This document shows positions 36,483 through 44,545 of a DNA stretch of 59,329 nucleotides, in pieces. Within the stretch, counting starts at the first letter, position 1; each line of letters opens with the position of its first letter. A model generated the notes under the pieces. It was not told the origin of the DNA. It searched no databases and saw only the letters and a program-made list of their open reading frames with translations. The translations under genes and the position numbers were made by a program. The DNA is from Chitinophagales bacterium (lineage in GTDB: Bacteria > Bacteroidota > Bacteroidia > Chitinophagales > Saprospiraceae): assembly GCA_022360175.1 (NCBI GenBank), contig JAKSDI010000069.1:1-59329 (forward strand), in the 5' to 3' direction.

Positions 36483-37484
36483 TTATCCTTTTTCAGCTAC
36501 ATAAGCTGAAGGACTCCTGCCAAACCAACGTTTATATGCACGACTAAAAGAACTAAGTTCAGAAAAACCTAAAATGAAAGCTAACTCAGTTAATGAGTGA
36601 GAATTAGAAGAGATCGCTTTTAATGCTATTTCTCTCCTAATTTCTTCTAGTAATGAACTGAAACTTACATTTTCCCCTTTTAGCTTTCTAAATAGATTTT
36701 GTCGACTCATATGAAGCTTTTCTGCTACGAAATCAGCACTGACAATTCCAGAGGATAAATGTTCTAATATGATTAATCTAACTTGGTGTTTAAACGTATG
36801 CCGGGCGTTTAATTTTTCCAATTCTTTATTTGCATGCTCTGTAATTATTGTGTTAACGTAAGGCTGTGAAGCAGGATTCTCCATTTGTAAAATGGATTTA
36901 TCAAAGATGATTTTATTTGTGGGAGCATCAAATCTAAGAGGGCAGTCAAAAATTTTGACATATTGTTCGGCATAAGAAGGAATTCCAAATTCAAACTCTA
37001 CTTTATAAACGGTCCCAAAATTTCTAATGATTTTGTAGGCATCAATAATGGATATTTCTGTATCTAATCTTGTTTTTTGGGAAGGAATAATCCTGTAATA
37101 AATAAACTCAGCGCGATCTTCTGTTTCTATTAACTCAATTTTTATACCATCACTGAGCAAACAATTATATTTCATAGCTACTTGAAAAGCTTCACCAACA
37201 GTCATACAACTAGCCGCTAATGCCCCTACTATACCACTTTTAGCATTCTTGAATTTTGGACATTCTTTAGAAAGTAAAATTCCTACCTCAGGGATACCTA
37301 GTGCTTTGGTCATTCTATTTTCAAGTTGTACCAACTCGCTTAATGGCACCAAAGAAGCTCGGTTTTCAAAAGATAAATAGTGAGGATTTATTAGTGAGCT
37401 TGATAAACCCATTTTTGAACATAAATGCATAAACCCTTCGATTCTGCTTTTGACCAATGTTGTGGATACTTGATGATGTGACAT
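36483..37484 (-). CDS. AraC-family transcriptional regulator (Arabinose_bd/OruR type)
   Basis: 333 residues. The N-terminal ligand-like domain fits the Arabinose_bd family (GIPEVGILLSKECP; GIVGALAASCMTVGEAFQVAMKY), and the C-terminus has two HTH motifs (VSADFVAEKLHMSRQNLFRKL; LTELAFILGFSELSSFSRAYKRWFGRSPSAY). It is divergent from the 37609 gene, with two TTGATAC boxes in between, and so is a likely regulator of that operon. Confidence 0.9.
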   Translation of the reverse strand: MSHHQVSTTLVKSRIEGFMHLCSKMGLSSSLINPHYLSFENRASLVPLSELVQLENRMTKALGIPEVGILLSKECPKFKNAKSGIVGALAASCMTVGEAFQVAMKYNCLLSDGIKIELIETEDRAEFIYYRIIPSQKTRLDTEISIIDAYKIIRNFGTVYKVEFEFGIPSYAEQYVKIFDCPLRFDAPTNKIIFDKSILQMENPASQPYVNTIITEHANKELEKLNARHTFKHQVRLIILEHLSSGIVSADFVAEKLHMSRQNLFRKLKGENVSFSSLLEEIRREIALKAISSNSHSLTELAFILGFSELSSFSRAYKRWFGRSPSAYVAEKG

Positions 37485-37510
37485 TTTGAAAATTAATGAT
37501 GACTCTTGAG

Positions 37511-37538
37511 TTGATACGAAATGTCAAGTAATTGATAC
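37511..37538. promoter_or_regulatory. Paired TTGATAC direct repeats (AraC half-site candidates)
   Basis: TTGATAC occurs at 37511-37517 and 37532-37538, exactly 21 bp apart (two helical turns), between a divergent AraC regulator gene and its neighbour. Such spacing is typical of direct-repeat AraC sites. Confidence 0.4.
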
Positions 37539-37570
37539 AGCAAGCTAACTAGCTGATTACCTATCAGGTA

Positions 37571-37578
37571 TAGTTTTG
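37571..37578 (+). promoter_or_regulatory. Bacteroidota -7 box upstream of 37609
   Basis: TAGTTTTG matches TAnnTTTG, 30 bp before the ATG at 37609. A -33 TTG is not at the usual distance, which would suit an activator-dependent promoter. Confidence 0.45.
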
Positions 37579-37608
37579 CTGAAAGTAACAAAAGTAAAAA
37601 AAGCAGCT

Positions 37609-38235
37609 ATGAATTATTTTCTTAAAGTAGTTTTTTTCGTGACAATACCAATATTCTTTTTTGCAAGAAGAGGGTTTGCTCAAGAAGCTCAATTCAATAA
37701 CCAAAAATCCATCACTTTTGGATTGGTTCAGCCTTTATTAGGAGGTTTTAACATTACATATACACAGCAATATAGGCGATTTTTATTTGCTTATTCTCAC
37801 GGGACAATGCTTAATCTGAATAGGTTCGATGGAATCTTTAAATCGCGATCTGCCAGGAATTTGAATATTGATCAAATCACCTATATATCAACGGGTTTTG
37901 ATCTTGGATATAGGATACTCCCTGATTTGTCTATAAGAGGAGAGTGGAAGTGGCATTTAAATGATCTTCATCATCCCGATGGAGAAAAAATCCAGTATCA
38001 AACCATTACGGTCGGGCCTTCGGTTTATTATCAGGCGTTTCCTTTCAAAAAAAAGGAAAGCATCCTTAAAAGTTTTACTGCTGAATTTTCTATAAGGTGG
38101 TGGCCTGTCGTTTATAGTTCACTCGATAACTATTCCTATGATTTTACAAACAGCTTAGGGAAGACGGAGGTATTTACCCATGACAAAGGGGATTTATTTT
38201 TTGCATTATCTATTGGATGGACTATAAAAAACTAA
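37609..38235 (+). CDS. Hypothetical outer-membrane beta-barrel protein
   Basis: 208 residues from MNYFLKV; the in-frame TTG 33 bases upstream overlaps the -7 box and was rejected. The signal peptide ends GFAQE. The mature part alternates hydrophobic and polar residues in strand-sized blocks (ITFGLVQPLLGGFNITYTQQYRR; LFFALSIGWTIKN), and the protein ends soon after an aromatic residue, as barrels do. The family is not recognised. It is followed closely by a membrane protein gene. Confidence 0.6.
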   Translation: MNYFLKVVFFVTIPIFFFARRGFAQEAQFNNQKSITFGLVQPLLGGFNITYTQQYRRFLFAYSHGTMLNLNRFDGIFKSRSARNLNIDQITYISTGFDLGYRILPDLSIRGEWKWHLNDLHHPDGEKIQYQTITVGPSVYYQAFPFKKKESILKSFTAEFSIRWWPVVYSSLDNYSYDFTNSLGKTEVFTHDKGDLFFALSIGWTIKN

Positions 38236-38240
38236 AGGAG

Positions 38241-38903
38241 ATGTTTAAAAATACTAATCAAAAAAGGATGGCAGGAGTTTTTCTGATACTGGTAGTAGTA
38301 TCGATTCTGGCAAGTTTAACTATTGCTGTAAAGTATGGTATTACTTTAAATGCAAATGAGCTAGAACAAACCTTGCATAATGTTGCTCATAACATAGGTG
38401 CACATATTCTGGAGCTTATTTTTGATGTGTTATCAAGTGTTTTTCTTATCATATTTGCAGTGTTATTTTACGGTATACTAAGACGAGATACTGTAGCCCT
38501 GATCGTTTCTACATTCTTTATTATTAGTGGTGTTATAATGATTATTCATAATATGGGCAACTTTGCTGTAACATGGATAGCGAAAGAGTTTGTACAAGCT
38601 GGAAATACAGAAGTATATGCTTTAAAAGCGTCAGCTTATGCCACCCTTTTAACTGCAAAATGGGGAGTTACCTTAGCATCAGTATTTCTTATTATAGGAA
38701 TTTTTATCTGTGCATATCATATCATTAAAGACTCAAAATTCATTGGATGGTTTGGAGTGTTGTCAGGAAGTTTGGGCATTCCTGCAATAATGCTAGTGTG
38801 GTATGGAACGCATTTTGAAATGATTAGTTATTTACTTTGGCTTCCTGTATTAGTATGGAAAGTAATATTGGGAATTTGGTTAATTAAATTGCAAATTACT
38901 TAA
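38241..38903 (+). CDS. Multi-pass membrane protein, possibly DUF4386-like
   Basis: About 220 residues. The ATG at 38241, 5 bp after the preceding stop and right behind AAAGGAG, was preferred; an ATG at 38217 would overlap the previous gene by 19 bp. Six hydrophobic segments are evident (GVFLILVVVSILASLTIAV; LIFDVLSSVFLIIFAVLFYGIL; LIVSTFFIISGVIMII; WGVTLASVFLIIGIFICAYHI; the last two near the C-terminus). The layout recalls DUF4386 but the match is not secure. Confidence 0.6.
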   Translation: MFKNTNQKRMAGVFLILVVVSILASLTIAVKYGITLNANELEQTLHNVAHNIGAHILELIFDVLSSVFLIIFAVLFYGILRRDTVALIVSTFFIISGVIMIIHNMGNFAVTWIAKEFVQAGNTEVYALKASAYATLLTAKWGVTLASVFLIIGIFICAYHIIKDSKFIGWFGVLSGSLGIPAIMLVWYGTHFEMISYLLWLPVLVWKVILGIWLIKLQIT

Positions 38904-38971
38904 GTGTATGCATGCTAAATGATCTCAAGTAATATTCATATATTATAAACAAAGACAACCACAAAATACAA

Positions 38972-39301
38972 ATGAAACAAATTAGTGTGATTAACTCTAT
39001 ACAGGTCCCAGAGGGACATGAAGAGACCGCTATAAAAGTCAGGGATATTTATATTGAATACTTTAAAACTAAACCCGGCTTTGTAAGCTCTACCTTTTAC
39101 AAATCTATCAATCCCGATAATACCTTTAATTTTATAAATATTGTTGTTTGGGATTCTTATCAATCATTTGAAGCTGTTGTCAACAGCGGGTTTGATAATG
39201 TGGAAGGATTAAATGATGATAATATGAAAGTATTAGGTAAGGGCTTTCCTGCTCCAATTGTAGTGAATCCTGGGCAGTTTGAAACGATAAGAAAAGATTG
39301 A
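38972..39301 (+). CDS. ABM-family (antibiotic biosynthesis monooxygenase-like) small protein
   Basis: 109 residues with ferredoxin-like dimeric alpha+beta features: VINSIQVPEGHEETAIKVRD, then KTKPGFVSSTFYKSIN and FNFINIVVWDSYQSFEAVV. Family members include cofactor-free monooxygenases and heme-degrading enzymes, but many have no known role. It lies in a run of small same-strand genes (ABM, then AHSA1-like). Confidence 0.75.
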   Translation: MKQISVINSIQVPEGHEETAIKVRDIYIEYFKTKPGFVSSTFYKSINPDNTFNFINIVVWDSYQSFEAVVNSGFDNVEGLNDDNMKVLGKGFPAPIVVNPGQFETIRKD

Positions 39302-39376
39302 AAATACGACCGCAAGTGCAAGTGTCAAGTTGAAACTCAAGTTCATACATTATAGATAAGCCAAAAATAAACAGCT

Positions 39377-39817
39377 ATGAAGAAAACGGAACCTCCTATT
39401 GTTGTTGAGCAAATATTCAATGCATCAATAAATGATATCTGGAATGCAGTATCTGAAGTGGATCAAATGATACAATGGTTTTTTGAAAACATACCTTCCT
39501 TTAAACCAGAAGTGGGATTTGAGACGAGTTTTATTGTAGAGAATGAAGGTAGGATATTTCCTCACCTTTGGAGGCTAACAGAGGTAGAGCCCATGAAAAA
39601 AATAGTATACAACTGGAAATATGAAGGTTACTCTGGAGATTCCTTCGTAACTTTTGAATTATTTGAGGAAGGAAATCAAACAAAACTTAAATTAACACAT
39701 GAAGTAGTAGAGAGCTTTCAATCTGGTATTCCGGAATTTACCAGGGAAAGCTGTATTGGTGGTTGGAATTATTTCATCAAAGAAAATCTAAAGAAGTACC
39801 TTGAAAAAGGTAGTTAA
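39377..39817 (+). CDS. SRPBCC/AHSA1-like START-fold protein
   Basis: 146 residues. The AHSA1 pattern is clear: VEQIFNASINDIWNAVSEVDQMIQWFFENIPSF, then LTEVEPMKKIVYNWKYEGY, VTFELFEEGNQTKLKLTHEVV and GGWNYFIKENLKKYLE. The fold forms a hydrophobic pocket, and homologues are small-molecule binders or co-chaperone-like proteins. The ligand is unknown. Confidence 0.88.
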   Translation: MKKTEPPIVVEQIFNASINDIWNAVSEVDQMIQWFFENIPSFKPEVGFETSFIVENEGRIFPHLWRLTEVEPMKKIVYNWKYEGYSGDSFVTFELFEEGNQTKLKLTHEVVESFQSGIPEFTRESCIGGWNYFIKENLKKYLEKGS

Positions 39818-39912
39818 GTAAGTGATTAAATAAAGGTAAAGACTTCGGAGAAGTCGGAGGCTTATTGAAAATGCTAATGATGGATATCTCGACTCTACCT
39901 GAGGTAGACAGG

Positions 39913-39941
39913 TTTGGATGAAGTCGTACATTATATATTTG
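39913..39941 (+). promoter_or_regulatory. Bacteroidota promoter for the 39996 regulator
   Basis: TTTG at 39913-39916 and TATATTTG at 39934-39941 match the -33 and -7 elements with a 17-bp gap. Transcription would begin near 39947, downstream of the possible ATG at 39918, which supports the start at 39996. Confidence 0.6.
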
Positions 39942-39995
39942 TATGACTACATCCGAAATCAGTACCCCAATGACAGAGGTATCCTATTATATACT

Positions 39996-40916
39996 ATGAA
40001 ACACTTTAAAACCATATTGGAATATTGTAGAGGCATAAATATAAACCCTCCAAGGCATTCTCATTTCGACATCAGAAGCTTTGAAGAGAATATGGAGATG
40101 GTCATTAATCAGATGCCTGTCTTCCGTCATGAGTTTTATGCTATAGCAATAAAGGCAGATGGTGGTGGAAAGGTTATGTCGGGACAATTTTCTGATTTCC
40201 CAAAAGGGACAACCATCTTTTTTAATACTCCTTTTCAGCTTTTATCCTGGGATATAGTGCCTGATTGGAAAGGTTATTATATCATGTTTAACCAGGATTT
40301 TATAGCGCAATCAAAAGTGCTATCGCAATTGCTAAAGTTGTTTCCTTTTCTTAAAATGGAAAAATCTATTCCATTTGAAATACCTGCCAATCAATTACCA
40401 ACCATACTTTCTATTTATGAAAATATATGGAATGAATACAACGGCACTTTCTCAGATAAATTTCAAATTATAGAAGCGCAAGTGTACCTTTTATTGTCTC
40501 TGGTAAAGCGTCTATTTGAGCAACAAGTAGATAGCGAAATAGCTAAAAAAAGCTTAAAAGCTGCAGATTTAAAATTGTTGTCTCGTTATCAAACCTTGAT
40601 CCAAACGAGTTTTTATCCGAATGTAAAATTAGAAACCTTTGCCAATCTGCATTCAACAAGTTACTATGCACAAAAGCTAAGTGTGCATCCCAATCATTTA
40701 AATGCAGTAGTAAAAGGACTAACAGGTATTACGGCCTTAAATCATATTCATAATCATATATTGGCGCTTGCAAAATCTTACCTGGCTCAAACTGATTGGA
40801 GTGTTAAAGAAATAGCTTATACTCTTTACTTTGATAGCCCTAATAATTTTAGCTCTTTTTTCAAGAGAAACACAGTGAAGACGCCATTGGAATACCGACA
40901 GCACGTGAATCTTTGA
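39996..40916 (+). CDS. AraC-family transcriptional regulator
   Basis: 306 residues from MKHFKTILEYC. The N-terminal part looks like a cupin sensor (HEFYAIAIKADGGGKVMSGQF ... FNTPFQLLSWDIVPDWKGYYIMFN). The C-terminal HTH pair is LETFANLHSTSYYAQKLSVHPNHLNAVVKGLTG and WSVKEIAYTLYFDSPNNFSSFFKRNTVKTPLEYR. It lies upstream of the SnoaL/hydrolase operon, which may be its target. Confidence 0.9.
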   Translation: MKHFKTILEYCRGININPPRHSHFDIRSFEENMEMVINQMPVFRHEFYAIAIKADGGGKVMSGQFSDFPKGTTIFFNTPFQLLSWDIVPDWKGYYIMFNQDFIAQSKVLSQLLKLFPFLKMEKSIPFEIPANQLPTILSIYENIWNEYNGTFSDKFQIIEAQVYLLLSLVKRLFEQQVDSEIAKKSLKAADLKLLSRYQTLIQTSFYPNVKLETFANLHSTSYYAQKLSVHPNHLNAVVKGLTGITALNHIHNHILALAKSYLAQTDWSVKEIAYTLYFDSPNNFSSFFKRNTVKTPLEYRQHVNL

Positions 40917-40980
40917 AATCTATACTCTTTCATTTGAAATCATCATTTGGTCGCATTTAATCTTCCCGAGCTTTGTACTA

Positions 40981-41142
40981 AAGTAGTTCGTAAGATTAAA
41001 CTACGTAATGATATGCAACTCTTTTGTACCGACTCTTCGTTGCGCAAAGCCTTACTTAGCTTAGGCTAGGTGCGGTTTACGCGCCTCGATTCGGTGTAAA
41101 ATAGCTTGCATCTTATTGGTAGCCCAATCTTACGAACTACTT
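40981..41142. mobile_element. 162-bp MITE-like element with terminal inverted repeats
   Basis: The ends are a perfect 17-bp inverted repeat (40981-40997 with 41126-41142), with weaker pairing continuing inward to about 25 bp and an internal TTTTGTACCGA/TCGGTGTAAAA pairing. There is no coding capacity. It lies immediately before the SnoaL operon. No second copy was seen in the window. Confidence 0.5.
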
Positions 41143-41160
41143 AACAAAACAATACAAACA

Positions 41161-41661
41161 ATGAGATTAATAATAATTGGAGTGGTAAGTCTCTTATCAT
41201 CCAACCTAAATGCGCAGAATATGAAAAACCCAAATGATGTAGTCACTGCTTTATTTATTGCTACCGATCAGAGCAATTGGGAGGGTGTAAAACAGGCTTT
41301 TAATGCTGAAGTATTGCTAGATTATTCTTCAATGAATGGCAGCCCTGCATCAGAGCTTACTCCTGATCAAATCATTTCTGCCTGGAAAGGCATTTTGCCT
41401 GGATTTGAATCCACTCACCATCAGTTAGGAAATTTCGTGAGCTCCATAGATGGCACCAAAGCAAGTGTGTTTTGCTATGGCACTGCAAGCCATTTTCTCA
41501 CCAATGAAAAAGGTAGTCTTTGGACGGTAGTTGGTACCTACAATTTTGAATTGATTCAGGATGCTCAGGAAAATTGGAAGATTAGTTCTATGAAGTTCAA
41601 TTTCAAATTCCAGAATGGTAATACAACATTGCCAGAAATCGCAATAAGCAAAATTAAATAA
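41161..41661 (+). CDS. SnoaL/DUF4440-like secreted protein
   Basis: 166 residues from MRLIIIG; an upstream in-frame start would lie within the inverted-repeat element. The signal peptide ends LNAQN. The NTF2-like fold is visible: DVVTALFIATDQSNWEGVKQAFNAEVLLDYSS, then VFCYGTASHFLTNEKGSLWTVVGTYNFELI and WKISSMKFNFKFQ. Members range from isomerases to ligand-binding domains. It starts a three-gene run. Confidence 0.8.
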   Translation: MRLIIIGVVSLLSSNLNAQNMKNPNDVVTALFIATDQSNWEGVKQAFNAEVLLDYSSMNGSPASELTPDQIISAWKGILPGFESTHHQLGNFVSSIDGTKASVFCYGTASHFLTNEKGSLWTVVGTYNFELIQDAQENWKISSMKFNFKFQNGNTTLPEIAISKIK

Positions 41662-41664
41662 GAC

Positions 41665-42183
41665 ATGAAGCCTTGGTATATGATAGCCGTATCTGTTGGA
41701 CTACTATTTAGTTGTTCCAATACGAATCACCAACATAACAATCAGATAGAAATGAAAAGCGCGATTGCAGCAAAAAACAAAGCATCAGTTAAGGCTTTTT
41801 TCAAAGCTTTAGAAAACGAAAATGTAGAGGATTTGATAGCATTATTTGCAGATGATGCAAAACATATCAATCCTTATGCTTCTGGATTATTTCCGGAAGG
41901 AGCAAATGGCAAAGAAGCAATCAGAAACTATTGGACTCCGGTATTTCCAAATTTTGATGGCATGGCATTTCCTATTGAAGAAATCTATGCCATGGAGGAC
42001 CCCTCAATGGTTTTTGTGAAATACCGCGGCAGCATTAAACTGAAGAATGATGCTGGCTACTATGAAAATGATTACTACTCCACTTTCAAATTTAATGAAG
42101 CTGGTTTGATCACCGAATACGTAGAAATTTTTAATCCAATTGTAGCTGCTCGTGGCTTTGGATTATTAGACAAAATAAAATAA
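41665..42183 (+). CDS. SnoaL-like lipoprotein
   Basis: 172 residues with lipobox LFSC near residue 17. The SnoaL fold is clear: KASVKAFFKALENENVEDLIALFADDAKHINPYASGLFPEG, then GKEAIRNYWTPVFPNFDG and ITEYVEIFNPIVA. It sits 3 bp after the preceding SnoaL-like gene and 7 bp before a hydrolase, so it is the middle gene of an operon. The ligand or substrate is unknown. Confidence 0.85.
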   Translation: MKPWYMIAVSVGLLFSCSNTNHQHNNQIEMKSAIAAKNKASVKAFFKALENENVEDLIALFADDAKHINPYASGLFPEGANGKEAIRNYWTPVFPNFDGMAFPIEEIYAMEDPSMVFVKYRGSIKLKNDAGYYENDYYSTFKFNEAGLITEYVEIFNPIVAARGFGLLDKIK

Positions 42184-42190
42184 CAACAAC

Positions 42191-43201
42191 ATGAGATTTT
42201 CCATAGCAGCGATACTCATTTTATCGCTATTAGCAAGCTGTCATCGAGCAGTGAAAAATGACTCAACAAAACTTTCAAACGAAATACAAATGAAAAAAAT
42301 AAATTTTAGCAGCGAAGGAGCTGAACTGGTTGGCAACCTATATTATCCTAAAAATTATGACCCTGCACAAGCTTATCCTGCTATCATCGTTTCGGGAAGC
42401 TGGACAACAGTAAAGGAGCAAATGGCAGGCCTTTATGCGGAAAAATTAGCTGAAGAGGGTTTCATTACTTTGGCTTTTGATTTCAGAAATTTTGGAGAAA
42501 GTGAAGGAGAGCCACGCTTCTATGAAAGCCCAACATTAAAAAAGGTAGATATAAAGAATGCTGTAAGTTATCTTGAAAGCCTTTCAGAAGTAGATAATTC
42601 AAAAATTGGTGCTTTTGGAGTTTGTGCGGGCGCTATGTATACCTTAATGGCTGCATCTGAAGATGATCGAATCAAATCAGTGGTCACTACTGCTTCATGG
42701 CTTCATGATGCAGAAGCGGTTAAACTCTTTTATGGTGGTGAAGAAGGCGTAAATACTAAAGTAGAAGCAGCCCAGCTTGCTAAAAAAGAATACGCGGAAA
42801 ATGGAACTGTTCAGTATATAGCTACAATTTCTACGGAAGATGAAACAGCCGCTATGTATGGCCCTTATGATTATTATTTGAATCCGGAGAGAGGAGCGAT
42901 CAATGAGTGGAGTGCAGATAAATTTGCTGTCATGTCCTGGGAAGATTGGCTGACAACTGATCCAATGCCGAGTGCAGCTAAGTTGAAGGTTCCTACATTG
43001 ATGATTCATTCCGATGGAGCAGTGCTTCCTCAATACACCAAGAATTATTTCGAAAGAATTGCAAGCACTGATAAAAAACTTCACTGGATGGAAACAGAAC
43101 TGGAATCACCTTTCCACCAGTTTAGCTATTACGATCAAAATGCAGAAGTAGAAGAATCGATATCGGAGGCTTCAAAATGGTTTAGCCAAAAAATGAAGTA
43201 A
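42191..43201 (+). CDS. Alpha/beta-hydrolase lipoprotein with Cys nucleophile
   Basis: 336 residues with lipobox LLASC at residue 17. It is a dienelactone-hydrolase/YcjY-like fold: YYPKNYDPAQAYPAIIVSGS, then FITLAFDFRNFGESEGE, nucleophile elbow GVCAGAM with C145 in place of Ser, acid near VPTLMIHSDGAV, and His in SPFHQFSYYD. Cys at the elbow is also found in dienelactone hydrolase. It is the third gene of the SnoaL operon, which suggests a shared small-molecule substrate. Confidence 0.83.
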   Translation: MRFSIAAILILSLLASCHRAVKNDSTKLSNEIQMKKINFSSEGAELVGNLYYPKNYDPAQAYPAIIVSGSWTTVKEQMAGLYAEKLAEEGFITLAFDFRNFGESEGEPRFYESPTLKKVDIKNAVSYLESLSEVDNSKIGAFGVCAGAMYTLMAASEDDRIKSVVTTASWLHDAEAVKLFYGGEEGVNTKVEAAQLAKKEYAENGTVQYIATISTEDETAAMYGPYDYYLNPERGAINEWSADKFAVMSWEDWLTTDPMPSAAKLKVPTLMIHSDGAVLPQYTKNYFERIASTDKKLHWMETELESPFHQFSYYDQNAEVEESISEASKWFSQKMK

Positions 43202-43229
43202 TCGAATATGCAATAAAATCTGTAAATGG

Positions 43230-43262
43230 AGCCGGCTTGAGTACATACTTGAACCGGCTTAT
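43230..43262 (+). terminator. Terminator after the SnoaL/hydrolase operon
   Basis: AGCCGG (43230-43235) pairs with CCGGCT (43254-43259), with further partial pairing of the loop sides, followed by TATTTT. It lies about 30 bp after the hydrolase stop. Confidence 0.55.
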
Positions 43263-43263
43263 T

Positions 43264-43529
43264 TTAGAGTATGCTTGGGAATTTGTTCTTTGATATGATT
43301 TTGTCATTAATTGACTTAGATGAGGCATGAACGAGCGAACTCGTAGAGCAAAAGTCTTGAAGACTTTTGAGCGAGTGAACCGCTTAGCGGATGGGCAGCA
43401 TCGATTTTAGCCATCCGCGTGCCGCCGTAGCTTTAGCGGAGGAGCAAGCTAAATGAGTGTTCTTCCAACAAAATATAAGCCAATTAATGACGGAATAAGT
43501 CCAATTAATAAATCCCAAACATGCTCTTA
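43264..43529. mobile_element. About 266-bp dispersed element with terminal inverted repeats, copy 1
   Basis: The ends are imperfect 17-bp inverted repeats (TTAGAGTATGCTTGGGA against TAAGAGCATGTTTGGGA, 14 of 17). Inside are AAAAGTCTT-G-AAGACTTTT and GCGGATGG...CCATCCGC dyads. The reverse complement of 59074-59329 matches it along its whole length, with the 250-bp core the same length in both copies. No ORF is credible. It looks like a MITE or a mobilised structured repeat. Confidence 0.65.
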
Positions 43530-43534
43530 TAGAG

Positions 43535-43993
43535 CTATATATCGCTATTCTCAAAGTCTGACAACATCTCAATGGCAGCTTCAGAGCCTGATAATTGGAT
43601 AGCAAAACCCTGACCAAAAGGCAAAATGGAAATATCAAATTTAAAAAAAGGACAGCACTCTCTTTCATACTCTACAAATTCCAATGCATCCTTCAATAAG
43701 AGATCACTATCATGGAAATAATAGATGTAGCCATTGTGAACGGCTTGCTTTTTTGAGACATTGGAAAAGATTTGCTCTTTTAAAACCTTTTTTCTTTCCA
43801 GCAAATCATCTCCTACCAGCTTGCATTGAACTGCACCATCGAACATTTGCAAATGATTTTCCCATGTTATTGGGTGAAATTTATAAACGCTATCATTTAG
43901 CGAAAGCTTATTATAATAATAGCCAGATAAGAGAAAAATGGCAAGGAGGATCCAACCCAAACTTAGAAACAGGAGTAAGAGAAATCTTTTCAT
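43535..43993 (-). CDS. Membrane-anchored ECCPFF-motif protein, target of the adjacent MerR regulator
   Basis: 152 residues with an N-terminal membrane anchor (residues 4-25). The rest shows GAVQCKLVG, LLERKKVLKEQIFSNVSKKQ, and a conserved FVEYERECCPFFKFDISI ... IQLSGSEAAIEML block. This small family typically lies beside MerR-type regulators, and the vicinal Cys pair plus one more Cys suggest thiophilic-metal binding. Its promoter carries a MerR-type dyad. The role is unknown, and metal handling is inference. Confidence 0.65.
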   Translation of the reverse strand: MKRFLLLLFLSLGWILLAIFLLSGYYYNKLSLNDSVYKFHPITWENHLQMFDGAVQCKLVGDDLLERKKVLKEQIFSNVSKKQAVHNGYIYYFHDSDLLLKDALEFVEYERECCPFFKFDISILPFGQGFAIQLSGSEAAIEMLSDFENSDI

Positions 43994-44035
43994 TGCATTA
44001 GATTTTATGAAGTAAATGGATCACAGATATCATTG

Positions 44036-44070
44036 CAAATGTAAACCGTGGAGTATAGTCAACGGTCAAA
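44036..44070 (-). promoter_or_regulatory. MerR-type operator within a Bacteroidota promoter
   Basis: Read on the - strand: TTTG (44067-44070), then the dyad ACCGTTGA..TCCACGGT (44045-44066, 7 of 8 arm bases pair), then TACATTTG (44036-44043), a TAnnTTTG box. The spacer between TTTG and the -7 box is 23 bp, at the long end of the known range, as expected for a promoter activated by MerR-induced untwisting. Confidence 0.7.
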
Positions 44071-44095
44071 TAAAATTGTAACTTTATTAAAAAAA

Positions 44096-44545
44096 ATGCT
44101 GATAGGAGAGTTAAGTCGGAAAGCCCAATTATCGAGAGATACTATCCGATTTTATGAAAAGAAAGGGCTGATAAACCCTCAGCCACCTGCTTCGGAATTT
44201 AATACGTATAAAAATTATACGGAAGGAAACCTGCGAAGATTGACCTTGATAAAGAAGGCAAAGATGTTTGGATTTACACTAAACGAAATTGCTGAACTCA
44301 TAGAGTTGATTGAAATAAATGAAGCGAGTTGTGTCTTTTTGAATGAAAAAGCAAAGGAAAAAATAGATAGTATCAATAAAAAGATACGGGAGTTAGAAGA
44401 AATGAAATCACTAATCCTCCTGCGGATAAATGAGGCTCAGGCGAATTGCGGAGAGATACAGGAAGATAGCAACTGTAAACAGCTAGATACCCGAACTCAA
44501 GAGCTTAATGGTTTGTCTGTAATAGAAACATTAAATATAAAATAG
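44096..44545 (+). CDS. MerR-family thiophilic-metal-type regulator
   Basis: 149 residues from MLIGELSRKAQL; a GTG 48 bases upstream would lie inside the operator. The N-terminal winged HTH (LSRDTIRFYEKKGLINP; LRRLTLIKKAKMFGFTLNEIAEL) is typical. Cys79, Cys118 and Cys127 parallel the metal-binding Cys82/117/126 of mercury MerR and the Cys triad of PbrR: the last pair has the same 8-residue gap, but the first gap is 4 residues longer. This suggests a Hg/Pb/Cd-like inducer. It is divergent from its likely target gene. Confidence 0.85.
   Translation: MLIGELSRKAQLSRDTIRFYEKKGLINPQPPASEFNTYKNYTEGNLRRLTLIKKAKMFGFTLNEIAELIELIEINEASCVFLNEKAKEKIDSINKKIRELEEMKSLILLRINEAQANCGEIQEDSNCKQLDTRTQELNGLSVIETLNIK

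Noticed and set aside
39918-39995. Longer start for the AraC gene at 39918
   Set aside because: The TTTG/TATATTTG promoter lies within this extension, so transcripts would start after it. The extension also lacks sensor-domain character.
40981-41142. Possible tRNA because of a CGATTC-containing, GC-richer stretch
   Set aside because: No cloverleaf with an acceptor stem, anticodon arm and GGTTCGA loop can be formed. The terminal inverted repeats explain the structure better.
43384-43668. 94-codon frame on the - strand across the dispersed repeat and the ECCPFF gene
   Set aside because: It overlaps the better-supported 43535-43993 gene in another frame, has no recognisable domain, and begins inside the non-coding repeat.
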